DNA of 10,335 nt. Source: Chloroflexota bacterium. GTDB lineage: Bacteria > Chloroflexota > Anaerolineae > Thermoflexales > Thermoflexaceae. The DNA is taken from assembly GCA_030550075.1 (NCBI GenBank), contig JAUQQB010000064.1, positions 1-10,335 on the forward strand, read 5' to 3'. Each line of letters opens with the position of its first letter. The stretch's first letter is position 1. The translations under genes and the position numbers were made by a program. Below, one piece after another: positions 1 to 7,139 of the stretch. Under the pieces are notes generated by a model, which saw only the letters and a list, made by a program, of their open reading frames with translations, searched no databases and was not told the origin of the DNA.

Positions 1-386
1 TTTTCTATCTTCTATTAAGCGCCCCCTTTGTGGCGATGGTTCAGATCGCGGTTTATGCGGGGGCGGTGATGGTGCTCTTCCTGTTCGTGATCATGATGCT
101 GGGAGCGGAGCGGGTTGGAGGAACAACGGGCCTTCGCTGGCAGATCCCCCTGGCGGCGGCCCTGGGAACCGCATGGATTGGGGGCGCGCTGTTCGCCTTT
201 CTTCAGACGCCAGCCGGGCTGGCGCCCGCCGGAAGCCCTCCTGTCCTCCTGGGAGATCCGGCGGCGATCGGGGAACGGCTGCTGACGACTTATGTGTTGC
301 CTTTTGAGATCACTTCAGTCATTTTGCTCATTGCGATGATCGGTGTGGTGGTGCTGGCCCGGGATTCCTACTCGGAGGGCAAATGA
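1..386 (+). CDS. nuoJ: NADH-quinone oxidoreductase subunit J (NuoJ), 5' end outside window
   Basis: This is the C-terminal 127 residues of NuoJ, a membrane subunit of complex I next to the quinone-binding module. The reading frame (codons from base 3) is open to the left edge, and the residues before the in-frame GTG at 30 (FYLLLSAPF) already match the family, so the true start lies upstream. The segment VQIAVYAGAVMVLFLFV is the NuoJ signature helix, the TM3 region with a conserved Tyr whose conformational change is linked to coupling in complex I structures. Two further hydrophobic segments follow, near bases 150-210 and 295-360, with an Ala/Pro/Gly-rich loop between them. The stop overlaps the nuoK start as ATGA, which indicates translational coupling. 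The identification is firm; only the length is incomplete. Confidence 0.95.
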   Translation, partial: FYLLLSAPFVAMVQIAVYAGAVMVLFLFVIMMLGAERVGGTTGLRWQIPLAAALGTAWIGGALFAFLQTPAGLAPAGSPPVLLGDPAAIGERLLTTYVLPFEITSVILLIAMIGVVVLARDSYSEGK

Positions 387-688
387 TGGTCACGTTGACC
401 CATTATCTGGCCCTCAGCGCCATCCTCTTCGGGATCGGTGCCGTTGGGTTTCTGATCCGCCGGAACGCGCTGATCGTTTTTATGTGCGTAGAGCTGATGT
501 TAAACGCAGCGGGCTTGGCCTTCGTCGCCGCTTCCCGCTACCGCGGCCTTCTGGAGGGGCAGCTGACAGTCTTCTTCGTCCTCACCGTGGCGGCTGCTGA
601 GGTGGCGGTGGGCCTTGCCTTGATGGTTGCGATCTTCCGCACGAAGAAGACCACGAATGTGGATGAGCTGAGCAGTCTACGGGGCTGA
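383..688 (+). CDS. nuoK: NADH-quinone oxidoreductase subunit K (NuoK)
   Basis: NuoK is a small three-helix subunit of the complex I membrane arm (homologous to mitochondrial ND4L and MrpC). It carries part of the proton path between the quinone site and NuoN. The 101-residue length is standard. The two buried glutamates typical of the family are present: Glu37 in VELMLNA and Glu73 in AAAEVAVGLA. Three hydrophobic helices lie at about residues 5-25, 29-50 and 61-84, with a short charged C-terminal tail. Translation probably starts at ATG 383, inside the nuoJ stop; ATG 386 is directly adjacent and equally possible. Everything seen is ordinary for the family. Confidence 0.96.
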   Translation: MMVTLTHYLALSAILFGIGAVGFLIRRNALIVFMCVELMLNAAGLAFVAASRYRGLLEGQLTVFFVLTVAAAEVAVGLALMVAIFRTKKTTNVDELSSLRG

Positions 689-847
689 GGAAGCGCGGCC
701 TGGAATCCAGGGTTTCGCGTGTGGGGTGGTGTGCCAAAGGCGTGCTTTCCACACGCAAAGCGATCGTTTTTCGGTAAACCACGGATGGCTTTGATCGAGG
801 CTTATGTGGGGCAAGCCCCCCAAAAAGCCCTCAAAGGGAGAAGCGGA
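689..847 (+). repeat. Structured spacer between nuoK and nuoL (three inverted repeats)
   Basis: This 159-nt spacer is far longer than the nuoJ/nuoK overlap or the 13-nt nuoL/nuoM gap. It holds three hairpin-forming segments. CCTGGA-A-TCCAGG lies at 699-711. GCGTGTGG (717-724) pairs with CCACACGC (749-756), and three more T-A pairs extend it past one bulged base. A compound hairpin has outer arms GGCTT (799-803) and AAGCC (825-829) around an inner GGGGC (808-812)/GCCCC (815-819). The nuoL frame is open across part of the spacer (from GTG 719), but that extension resembles no NuoL N-terminus, so I treat it as non-coding. The nuoL ribosome binding site, AGGGAG, is at 835-840. The structures could affect mRNA processing or be repeat remnants. 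Confidence 0.5.
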
Positions 848-2773
848 ATGGAAGCGCTGTTCGAGTGGTCCTGGTTGATCATTGCCTTCCCATTGCTTGG
901 GTTTTTGATCAACCTGATTTCCGCTGGCCAGACCCGGGAACGGACCGTCGGGATCGTCGCCTCGATAGCCGCGGCGGCGTCCTTCGGGATGTCCGTTCTG
1001 GTTTTCATTGCTCTGCTGGCCCGTCCGCCGGAGGCCCGGTTGGTGGAAATCAGCCTCTATCGCTGGGCGATGGTTCCTCCTCTGGCAGCGGAAGTGGGGT
1101 TGCGGATCGACCCCCTCTCGACCACGATGGCCCTGGTCGTGACCCTGGTGGGGACGCTGATCCACGTTTACTCCATCGGCTATATGGCGGGTGATCCTCA
1201 TATCCGCCGCTTCTTCATGTTCCTGAACCTGTTCCTGGCTTCCATGCTCCTCCTGGTCCTGGCCGACAACTTCCTCGTCCTCTTTGTGGGCTGGGAACTG
1301 GTGGGGCTCTGTTCGTATCTTCTGATCGGCTTCTGGTTTGAGGTTCCCTACAACGCCTGGGCGGGCCGTAAGGCGTTCATTGTGAACCGCATCGGGGATT
1401 TCGGCTTCACCCTGGGCCTGTTGCTGTTGTTCTGGACCTTCGGCACATTTCGCTATGAGCCGATCTTCGAGGCGGTGGAACATCATGCCGTCGAAGCGGG
1501 GGCCGTGACCCTCATCACCCTGCTCCTGTTCGCGGGCGTAACAGGCAAAAGCGCCCAGATCCCGCTGTATGTCTGGTTGCCCGACGCGATGGCCGGCCCC
1601 ACACCGGTCTCCGCCCTGATCCACGCGGCGACGATGGTTACCGCCGGGGTCTACCTGATCGCCCGGGCCCATCCGCTTTTCGCGATGGCACCGCTTACCC
1701 AGGGGGTGGTGATGCTGATTGGGGCAGCGACGGCCCTGTGGGCGGCCCTGATCGCCATCGGCCAGTTCGATATCAAGCGGGTGCTGGCCTTCTCGACGAT
1801 CTCCCAGCTGGGCTACATGGTGGCGGCCGCCGGAGCGGGGGCCTCGGCTGCGGCGATCTTCCATCTGGGAACCCACGCCTTCTTTAAGGCGTTGCTCTTC
1901 CTGGGGGCGGGCTCCGTTATCCATGCGCTGGAACATGCCCATCGCCATCATGGGGACCCCTCCCCCTTCGATCCGAATGATATGCGTCAGATGGGAGGGC
2001 TGGCCCGACGGATGCCCGTGACGTTCTGGGCCTATGGGATCGGGGCAGCAGCGCTCGCCGGTCTGCCGCCGCTGGCTGGTTTCTGGAGTAAGGATGAGAT
2101 CCTGATTGGCCTGGGTGGGGCGGGCGGATGGGCGACGCTGGCTTACGGGTTCCTGCTAACAGCGGCCTTCTTCACGGCGTTCTACATGACCCGGCAGGTG
2201 CGGATGATTTTTGGAGGCGCGCCGCGGAGCCCCGCGGCCGCCCACGCGGAAGAGAGCCCGGCGGTGATGACCGTTCCACTGGGGCTTTTCGCCCTCTTCT
2301 CAATCGCAGCGGGATGGATCAACGCTCCGGGCCTGGGCGCGCTCAGCGCCTGGCTGGAGCCCGGGCATCTCCCGGTTTTCCATCTGGAACAGGCCCTGCT
2401 GGCCACGCTGATCGCCCTGGCCGGGATTGGAACCGCGTGGGCGATCTACCGTCCACAGGCGTGGCCGGAGGGGGTGGAGGACCCCTTGCGCCCCGCGCTC
2501 CGCGGCTTCTTCACCGCGTTGACCCGGAAGCTATATGTCGATGAGCTTTACGATATCCTCTTCGTCCGTCCCTTCCATGGGGTATCGCGAATGGTGGCGG
2601 AAGTGGTGGAGCCCTACGGGATCGACGGGGCGGTCGGCGGTCTGGCCCGCCTGGTGCAATCCGCGGCTGGAAGCGCTCGCCGCTGGAGCAGCGGCTACGT
2701 GCGTCAGTATGGCCTCTCTGTGCTGATCGGCGCGGTCCTTCTCGTGTTCTACATTCTCTGGATGTTGCGATAA
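848..2773 (+). CDS. nuoL: NADH-quinone oxidoreductase subunit L (NuoL)
   Basis: NuoL is the distal antiporter-like proton-pumping subunit of complex I, with a long lateral helix and an extra C-terminal helix. The start chosen is ATG 848, giving 641 residues. An AGGGAG ribosome binding site lies 7 nt upstream and the protein then begins with the usual first membrane helix (LIIAFPLLGFLINLI). The longer frame from GTG 719 adds 43 non-family residues. Key residues are present: Glu150 in GWELVGLCSYLLIGFW, Lys234 in TGKSAQIPLYVWLPDAM, the LIHAATMVTAGVYLIAR segment, Lys310 in DIKRVLAFSTISQLGYM, Lys347 in FFKALLFLGAG and Lys415/Asp416 in FWSKDEI. Residues after about 555 contain the YVDELYD motif typical of the lateral-helix region and end with a hydrophobic anchor helix. 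The more common WEGVG reads WELVG here, a minor variant. The gene is intact. Confidence 0.96.
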   Translation: MEALFEWSWLIIAFPLLGFLINLISAGQTRERTVGIVASIAAAASFGMSVLVFIALLARPPEARLVEISLYRWAMVPPLAAEVGLRIDPLSTTMALVVTLVGTLIHVYSIGYMAGDPHIRRFFMFLNLFLASMLLLVLADNFLVLFVGWELVGLCSYLLIGFWFEVPYNAWAGRKAFIVNRIGDFGFTLGLLLLFWTFGTFRYEPIFEAVEHHAVEAGAVTLITLLLFAGVTGKSAQIPLYVWLPDAMAGPTPVSALIHAATMVTAGVYLIARAHPLFAMAPLTQGVVMLIGAATALWAALIAIGQFDIKRVLAFSTISQLGYMVAAAGAGASAAAIFHLGTHAFFKALLFLGAGSVIHALEHAHRHHGDPSPFDPNDMRQMGGLARRMPVTFWAYGIGAAALAGLPPLAGFWSKDEILIGLGGAGGWATLAYGFLLTAAFFTAFYMTRQVRMIFGGAPRSPAAAHAEESPAVMTVPLGLFALFSIAAGWINAPGLGALSAWLEPGHLPVFHLEQALLATLIALAGIGTAWAIYRPQAWPEGVEDPLRPALRGFFTALTRKLYVDELYDILFVRPFHGVSRMVAEVVEPYGIDGAVGGLARLVQSAAGSARRWSSGYVRQYGLSVLIGAVLLVFYILWMLR

Positions 2774-2786
2774 GGAGCCGAAGCGG

Positions 2787-4310
2787 ATGATGGGCTTCCC
2801 GATCCTGACATGGATGTTGCTCCTGCCCCTGGGTGGGGCGCTGTTCATCCTGGGGATCCCTCGGGATCGCGTGGGGGCGATCCGATGGATCGCACTGGGA
2901 ACGAGCGTGGGGGTCCTGGCGCTGGCCCTGGAGCTTCTGCTCGGCTTCGACCCTGCTCAACCCGGCCCCCAGTTCGTCCATCACTGGGCCTGGGCGCCGT
3001 CCATCGGGGCGGCTTATCGGGTTGGGGTGGATGGGATCAGCCTGTGGCTGGTCCTGCTGACGGCCCTCATCTTCCCCCTCGCTCTGACGGCCTCGTGGAC
3101 CATTGAGGAGCGGGTGAAGGAATACATGGCGCTGATGCTATTGCTGGAGACAGGGGTGCTGGGGGTATTCCTCGCTCTGGATCTTTTGCTGTTTTACATC
3201 TTCTGGGAATTCGCCCTGGTCCCCATGACGTTGCTGATCGGGATCTGGGGCGGCCCGCGGCGGGTTTACGCGGCGGTGAAGTTCTTCCTGTATACGATGG
3301 CCGGGTCTGTGTTCATGCTGGTGGCCATCGTCGCCCTGTGGCTCCTCTCGCGGCCGCTCACCGGGACAGGGACCTTCGATCCGGCATGGATGGTCGCGCA
3401 TTTGAGCCCGCTGCTTTCCCCGGAGGCCCAGCGCTGGCTGTTCCTGGCCTTCGGGCTGGCCTTCGCCATCAAGGTGCCGATGTGGCCGTTCCATTCATGG
3501 CTGCCGGATGCGCATGTGGAAGCCCCGACAGCGGGCTCCGTGATCCTGGCCGCCCTTCTGTTGAAGATGGGCGCTTATGGATTCCTGCGGTTTAATTTTT
3601 CCTTGTTCCCGACGGCGGCTCAGGCGCTTGCGATTCCTCTGGCGATCCTCGCGGTGGTGGCGATCCTGTATGGGGCGCTGGCCTCTTATGCGCAGGACGA
3701 CTTCAAGCGTCTGGTGGCTTTTTCTAGCGTCTCCCATATGGGCTTCGTCATGCTGGGGCTTTCCGCCATGAACCCGCTGGGGGTTCAGGCAGCGATCCTC
3801 CAGATGGTCAACCATGGCCTGAGCACCGGGGGCTTGTTCCTGCTGGTGGGGATGCTGTATGAGCGAACGCACACACGGGATTTCCGGAAGCTGGGAGGGT
3901 TATGGAAAGCCCTGCCGCTATACGGCGGGATCCTGATCGTGGTCGGCCTCTCCTCCATGGGGCTTCCTGGGTTGAATGGATTTGTAGGGGAATTCCTGGT
4001 TCTGCTGGGGGCCTTTGGATCCGTGGCCCTCAGGCCGGCTGCCCACGGGTTGACGGCACTGGCGGCGTTCGGGGTGGTGCTGGCGGCCATTTATATCCTG
4101 ACGATGATCATGCGGGTGCTCCATGGCCCTCTGTCGGAGCGATGGTGGGGGTTGCCGGATTTGAACGGCCGGGAGCTGGCGATCATGGCCCCGCTGCTGA
4201 TCCTGATCCTGTTCATCGGCCTCTATCCGCTGCCGTTCTTCGCGGCGATGCAGGCTTCCGTGCAACATAGCTTGGCGGCCTTGGCCCAGCCAATCTGGGC
4301 GCTGCGGTGA
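2787..4310 (+). CDS. nuoM: NADH-quinone oxidoreductase subunit M (NuoM)
   Basis: NuoM is the middle antiporter-like proton-pumping subunit of the complex I membrane arm. It has 507 residues, close to the usual 490-510, with about 14 hydrophobic segments. Diagnostic residues are Glu141 in FWEFALVPMTLL, Lys229 in AIKVPMWPFHSWLPDAHVEA, Lys260 in ALLLKMGAYG, Lys307 in DDFKRLVAFSSVSHMGF, and Glu402 in LNGFVGEFLVLLGAF. A Glu at this last position, where NuoL and NuoN have Lys, is characteristic of NuoM. The ribosome binding site AAGGAG (2772-2777) overlaps the nuoL stop codon and lies 9 nt before ATG 2787. A second ATG at 2790 is also possible. The tight spacing implies co-translation with nuoL. 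The gene is intact. Confidence 0.96.
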   Translation: MMGFPILTWMLLLPLGGALFILGIPRDRVGAIRWIALGTSVGVLALALELLLGFDPAQPGPQFVHHWAWAPSIGAAYRVGVDGISLWLVLLTALIFPLALTASWTIEERVKEYMALMLLLETGVLGVFLALDLLLFYIFWEFALVPMTLLIGIWGGPRRVYAAVKFFLYTMAGSVFMLVAIVALWLLSRPLTGTGTFDPAWMVAHLSPLLSPEAQRWLFLAFGLAFAIKVPMWPFHSWLPDAHVEAPTAGSVILAALLLKMGAYGFLRFNFSLFPTAAQALAIPLAILAVVAILYGALASYAQDDFKRLVAFSSVSHMGFVMLGLSAMNPLGVQAAILQMVNHGLSTGGLFLLVGMLYERTHTRDFRKLGGLWKALPLYGGILIVVGLSSMGLPGLNGFVGEFLVLLGAFGSVALRPAAHGLTALAAFGVVLAAIYILTMIMRVLHGPLSERWWGLPDLNGRELAIMAPLLILILFIGLYPLPFFAAMQASVQHSLAALAQPIWALR

Positions 4311-4367
4311 GGAGCTTCGAGGAGTGAGAAAGAATCCCCTGACCTCCATGTGGATGGGGGCCAAGGG

Positions 4368-4414
4368 TTTTGGGGTTGGTTCGAGCGCTGGAGGCGTCCG
4401 ACCCAGCCCCAAAA
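4368..4414 (+). repeat. Imperfect inverted repeat in the nuoM-nuoN spacer
   Basis: The arm TTTTGGGGTTGG (4368-4379) pairs with CCAGCCCCAAAA (4403-4414) over 12 positions, 11 of them Watson-Crick plus one G-U, around a 23-nt loop. It directly precedes the larger palindrome at 4417, and the two may form one composite element. No T-run follows, so it is not a simple terminator. The pairing was read by eye. Confidence 0.5.
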
Positions 4415-4416
4415 AT

Positions 4417-4478
4417 CCCTTCATCCCCCCTCCCCGTGGCCCGAAGGGCCGCGGGGAGGGAGATGAAGGGGGGAGGGG
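4417..4478 (+). repeat. Large GC-rich palindrome with 3' tag (copy 1)
   Basis: A 26-nt left arm (4417-4442) and a 25-nt right arm (4446-4470) pair almost completely around the loop GAA. The pairing leaves one bulge and two wobble-type differences, and the apex is GGCCC-GAA-GGGCC. The right arm runs into the 11-nt tag GGGGGGAGGGG (4468-4478). The same tag, and the core TCCCCG.GGCC...GGGGAG, recur in the palindrome after nuoN (6086-6143), so these look like two copies of one dispersed repeat family. No T-run follows. In an mRNA this hairpin could cause attenuation or stabilise the 3' end of the nuoM transcript segment, but that is inference. Confidence 0.7.
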
Positions 4479-4589
4479 TTCCCGAACCCTTTTCTTCGAT
4501 AGGGGATTTTCGGAGGCTGGGGTTATTCGCTCCCATTTTGTCCTGAACTGGAACGAGCTAACGCCGGTCATTAAGGAGAGAGCGAATTG

Positions 4590-6002
4590 ATGATGTGGCT
4601 GCCATTGCTGCCGACACTCATTTTAACGGCAGGCGCATTGGGCCTGCTGCTGGCGGGGGCGTTCCGACGTCCGGGATCGGCGACCGGGATGGCATGGGGC
4701 GCTCTGGCGATCGCCGCACTGGGGATTGGAGCGACCGGCGCGCTGGCGATCTGGGAACCCATCGAGGGGATCTACGGCATGGTTCTCTGGGATCGCAGCG
4801 CCTTCTGGCTGAGCCTCACCATCCTGATCGGAACGGGGATCGCCATCCTGTTATCGCGACATTACCTGGTGGACCAGGGGATCGAGCGGGGGGAGTATTA
4901 CGTCTTTCTCCTGCTGGCCGCCGCGGGGATGTTGTTGATGGCGGTGGCGGCGGATCTGCTGATCGTTTTCCTCGCTCTGGAATGGCTCTCCTTCCCCCTG
5001 TATGTACTGGCCGGCTTCGCTCGCCCCCGGGTGGAGTCCGAGGAAGCGGCATTGAAATATTTCCTGCTGGGAGCCTTTGCCTCCGCCTTTCTGGTGTTCG
5101 GGATCGCGTTGATCTTCGCAGGGACCGGGCGGACGAACCTGAACGAGCTGGCGGCCTGGCTGAGGCGTCCGGATTCAGGGGCGCAACCCCTGGTGTGGGT
5201 GGGCGGCGCCATGTTGCTGGTGGCGCTGGGATTTAAGGTGGCGGCTGTGCCTTTTCACCTCTGGACCCCCGATGTCTACGAGGGAGCGCCGACGCCGGTT
5301 ACGGGTTTCATGGCAGCTGCCACCAAGACGGCCGCGGTGGCGGCGTTGATCCGGGTTTTCCTGATGGGCCTGGGGCCGGTGACGGATCTCTGGGCTGGGC
5401 CGGTGGCCCTGATGGCTGCGGTGACCATGCTGGTGGGGAATGGGGTGGCCCTGGTGCAATCCAACTTCAAGCGGATGATGGCTTACTCCAGCATCGCCCA
5501 CGCCGGGTATCTGCTCATGGGCCTGCTGGGAGATCCCTCCCTGGCGTTGCCGGGGGTGATGTTTTATCTGCTGGCCTATACGATTGCGACCCTGGGGGCC
5601 TTTGCAGTAGCCGTCGGCATGTCAGGTCCGGAAGGGGAAGATCAATCATTCAGCGCCTATGCCGGGGTCGCCCGGGGATCGCCCGGGATGGGGACGGCTA
5701 TGGCTCTTTTCATGCTCTCGCTGATCGGAGTGCCGCCCACGGCGGGATTCTTTGCTAAACTGGTGCTGTTCGCCGCGGCTTGGCAGGCGGGCTGGATCGC
5801 TCTGGTGATCCTGGGCATCATCACGACGGTGATCTCTGCCTATTTTTATCTCCGCATGGTGGTCGCGATGTGGATGAGTCCGGGAGAGCCGGTGCGCCTT
5901 CCGAAGTCTTATCCGTGGGTTCGCGTCTCTGTCGCCCTCGCTGGGGTGGGGACGCTTCTTTTAGGCATCTTGTGGTTGATGTTCAGCGCCCTTTCGCTGT
6001 AA
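4590..6002 (+). CDS. nuoN: NADH-quinone oxidoreductase subunit N (NuoN)
   Basis: NuoN is the antiporter-like proton-pumping subunit nearest to NuoK/NuoJ. From ATG 4590 the protein has 470 residues, typical of the family. Conserved residues are Glu131 in LALEWLSFPLYVLAGF, Lys216 in GFKVAAVPFHLWTPDVYEGAPTP, Lys246 in AAATKTAAVAALIRVF, Lys294 in SNFKRMMAYSSIAHAGYLLMG, and Lys390 in GVPPTAGFFAKLVLF, the broken-helix lysine that NuoL and NuoN use. The ribosome binding site AAGGAG (4573-4578) is 8 nt before a TTG at 4587, 11 nt before ATG 4590 and 14 nt before ATG 4593. The TTG therefore has slightly better spacing, and the start is uncertain by one or two codons. It is separated from nuoM by a 279-nt spacer carrying palindromes, so it may be expressed partly independently. 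It is the last nuo gene here. Confidence 0.95.
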   Translation: MMWLPLLPTLILTAGALGLLLAGAFRRPGSATGMAWGALAIAALGIGATGALAIWEPIEGIYGMVLWDRSAFWLSLTILIGTGIAILLSRHYLVDQGIERGEYYVFLLLAAAGMLLMAVAADLLIVFLALEWLSFPLYVLAGFARPRVESEEAALKYFLLGAFASAFLVFGIALIFAGTGRTNLNELAAWLRRPDSGAQPLVWVGGAMLLVALGFKVAAVPFHLWTPDVYEGAPTPVTGFMAAATKTAAVAALIRVFLMGLGPVTDLWAGPVALMAAVTMLVGNGVALVQSNFKRMMAYSSIAHAGYLLMGLLGDPSLALPGVMFYLLAYTIATLGAFAVAVGMSGPEGEDQSFSAYAGVARGSPGMGTAMALFMLSLIGVPPTAGFFAKLVLFAAAWQAGWIALVILGIITTVISAYFYLRMVVAMWMSPGEPVRLPKSYPWVRVSVALAGVGTLLLGILWLMFSALSL

Positions 6003-6085
6003 AAGCAGGGCTCCCTCACAGGCCCCCTCCTAAAGAACCCGGAAGCAAGCAACAGTAGCTTAGTGCCTTGCCTATAAAGACCTTT

Positions 6086-6143
6086 TTCTCCCCTCTCCCC
6101 GCGGCCTCTTGGCAGTGGGGAGAGGGGAGAACGGGGGGAGGGG
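6086..6143 (+). repeat. Large GC-rich palindrome with 3' tag (copy 2)
   Basis: Perfect 15-bp arms, TTCTCCCCTCTCCCC (6086-6100) and its complement (6117-6131), enclose a 16-nt segment. That segment pairs further (G-U, C-G, one mismatch, then GCC-TCTT-GGC), giving an almost continuous 46-nt hairpin. It is followed by the tag GGGGGGAGGGG (6133-6143), identical to the tag of the palindrome between nuoM and nuoN. It lies 84 nt after the nuoN stop. A T-run lies 5' of the hairpin but not 3', so it does not fit an intrinsic terminator on the + strand, though it could act as an mRNA 3'-end stabiliser. From memory, similar CCCTCTCCCC palindromes are widespread in GC-rich bacteria. Confidence 0.75.
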
Positions 6144-6388
6144 CCATTCCTCTTCCCAGCCCGCCCCTGTCGTCCCAATTCATTAATGTGAACTCTTGAA
6201 TTCCCTGAGACCGTATCTTCGCCTTCACCGAGATCCGCCACTATCCCTCCTGGCCCTTTGGCCATTGCCCCCGCATCGCTCCATCCACCTCTCAGGCTGA
6301 CAGATATCCACCAAGGCGGCCTGCCCGGCCCCGAAGGAAGAAATCCGTGATTTGCTGATAGATCTGGTTGCTGCTTTTTAAAAGAAAG

Positions 6389-6410
6389 AGGTATCCTGGA
6401 GGTATCCTGA
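6389..6410 (+). repeat. 11-bp tandem repeat upstream of the HAD gene
   Basis: AGGTATCCTGG (6389-6399) is followed directly by AGGTATCCTGA (6400-6410), matching at 10 of 11 positions. It lies 51 nt before the HAD start codon. Each copy contains TATCCT, a weak -10-like hexamer, and TTGCTG (6368-6373) lies 18 nt before the first copy. The repeat could thus be a duplicated promoter element or a regulator site of one helical turn. This is suggestive only; it may also be a chance slippage duplication. Confidence 0.4.
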
Positions 6411-6460
6411 ATGTTGTGGGCTCCGCTCCAAATCCATGTGGTTTCGGAGGTACTTTGCCG

Positions 6461-7090
6461 ATGCATCGCGCGGTGATTGTCGACTTTGGAGGTGTGCTGA
6501 TGCGAAGCGAGGATCCCCTTCCCCGGGAGCAGCTGGCTCGAGAGCTGGGGATGACGGTGCAGGACTTAGAATCGCTGATTTTTGCGAGCGATCTCTCCCT
6601 GCGAGCCCAGCGCGGAGAGCTCCCGGAGCCGGAGCTTTGGAAGGCAATTGGGGAACGGCTGGGAATTCGATCGCCCGAGAAGATCCAGCAGGTGCGCCAG
6701 CGCTTCTTTGCCGGGGATCGCCTGAATGAGCCGTTGGTCGAAGCGTTACGGCAGTGGAAAGGCCTGGTGGCCCTGGGCTTGATCAGTAACGCCTGGTCTG
6801 GATTGCGCGAGGTCCTCAGGCGTCTCCGTTTATTGGACCTCTTCGATGAAGCGGTGATCTCAGCTGAGGTCGGACTCTTGAAGCCAGATTATCGAATCTA
6901 TCACTTGGCCCTGGAGCGCCTGGGGGTCCCGCCGGAGGCGGCCGTCTTTGTGGACGATCTCCCCGAGAATGTGCAGGCCGCCCGCGAGCTGGGCATTTAT
7001 GGGATCCATTTCCGCGATACCATGGGGACGTTGCGACAATTGCAGGAATGGTTGAACGGAGGGCATTCCTCCTTGTCTTCACAGCCATAG
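6461..7090 (+). CDS. HAD-superfamily hydrolase, subfamily IA, YihX/epoxide-hydrolase-N-like phosphatase
   Basis: This is a 209-residue soluble protein, probably a small-molecule phosphatase of the cytoplasm. The four HAD motifs are visible. Motif I is VDFGGVL with the nucleophile Asp8. Motif II is GLISNAW with Ser109. Motif III is GLLKPDYRIY with Lys141. Motif IV is VFVDDLPENVQAARELG with Asp165 and Asp166. A helical cap occupies about residues 17-90. The position usually filled by the second Asp of DxD is Gly10. From memory, E. coli YihX, an active glucose-1-phosphate phosphatase, also lacks it (DLGN), so activity is not ruled out. ATG 6461 was chosen because GGAGGT lies 9 nt upstream and the protein begins directly at strand 1; the frame is open back to 6368 but the extra residues are not family-like. 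The substrate cannot be told from sequence. Confidence 0.88.
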   Translation: MHRAVIVDFGGVLMRSEDPLPREQLARELGMTVQDLESLIFASDLSLRAQRGELPEPELWKAIGERLGIRSPEKIQQVRQRFFAGDRLNEPLVEALRQWKGLVALGLISNAWSGLREVLRRLRLLDLFDEAVISAEVGLLKPDYRIYHLALERLGVPPEAAVFVDDLPENVQAARELGIYGIHFRDTMGTLRQLQEWLNGGHSSLSSQP

Positions 7091-7139
7091 AGGAGAGGCG
7101 TCCAGTTCCCAAACCCGTGGAAAATGTTGTACAAGGCGT

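Larger units (their letters stand above)
6003..6460. other. 458-nt non-coding gap between nuoN and the HAD gene
   Basis: No credible gene is seen on either strand. The long minus-strand frame across this gap is low-complexity, runs into the nuoN antisense and matches no family I recognise. The left part holds the palindrome at 6086-6143. The middle, 6144-6360, shows nothing I can name apart from scattered short repeats. The right end holds an 11-bp tandem repeat (6389-6410) and the HAD ribosome binding site GGAGGT (6446-6451). Transcription of the nuo operon probably ends in this gap and a new promoter for the HAD gene is likely here, but no canonical terminator or promoter is evident. Confidence 0.6.

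Noticed and set aside
719..847. N-terminal extension of NuoL from GTG 719
   Set aside because: The 43 extra residues do not resemble a NuoL N-terminus, the region is full of inverted repeats, and a good ribosome binding site precedes ATG 848.
677..1951. A 424-codon minus-strand frame opposite nuoK/nuoL
   Set aside because: It lies antisense to the conserved nuoL coding sequence and its translation is a low-complexity Arg/Gln/Gly/His-rich shadow typical of GC-rich DNA.
6086..6143. Intrinsic terminator for the nuo operon
   Set aside because: The hairpin is strong, but the + strand is followed by a G-rich tag, not a T-run, so I call it a repeat rather than a terminator.
5909..6466. A 185-codon minus-strand frame across the gap after nuoN
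   Set aside because: It spans a palindrome, overlaps the ends of both real genes, and shows no family motif or convincing start. I found no decayed gene in it.
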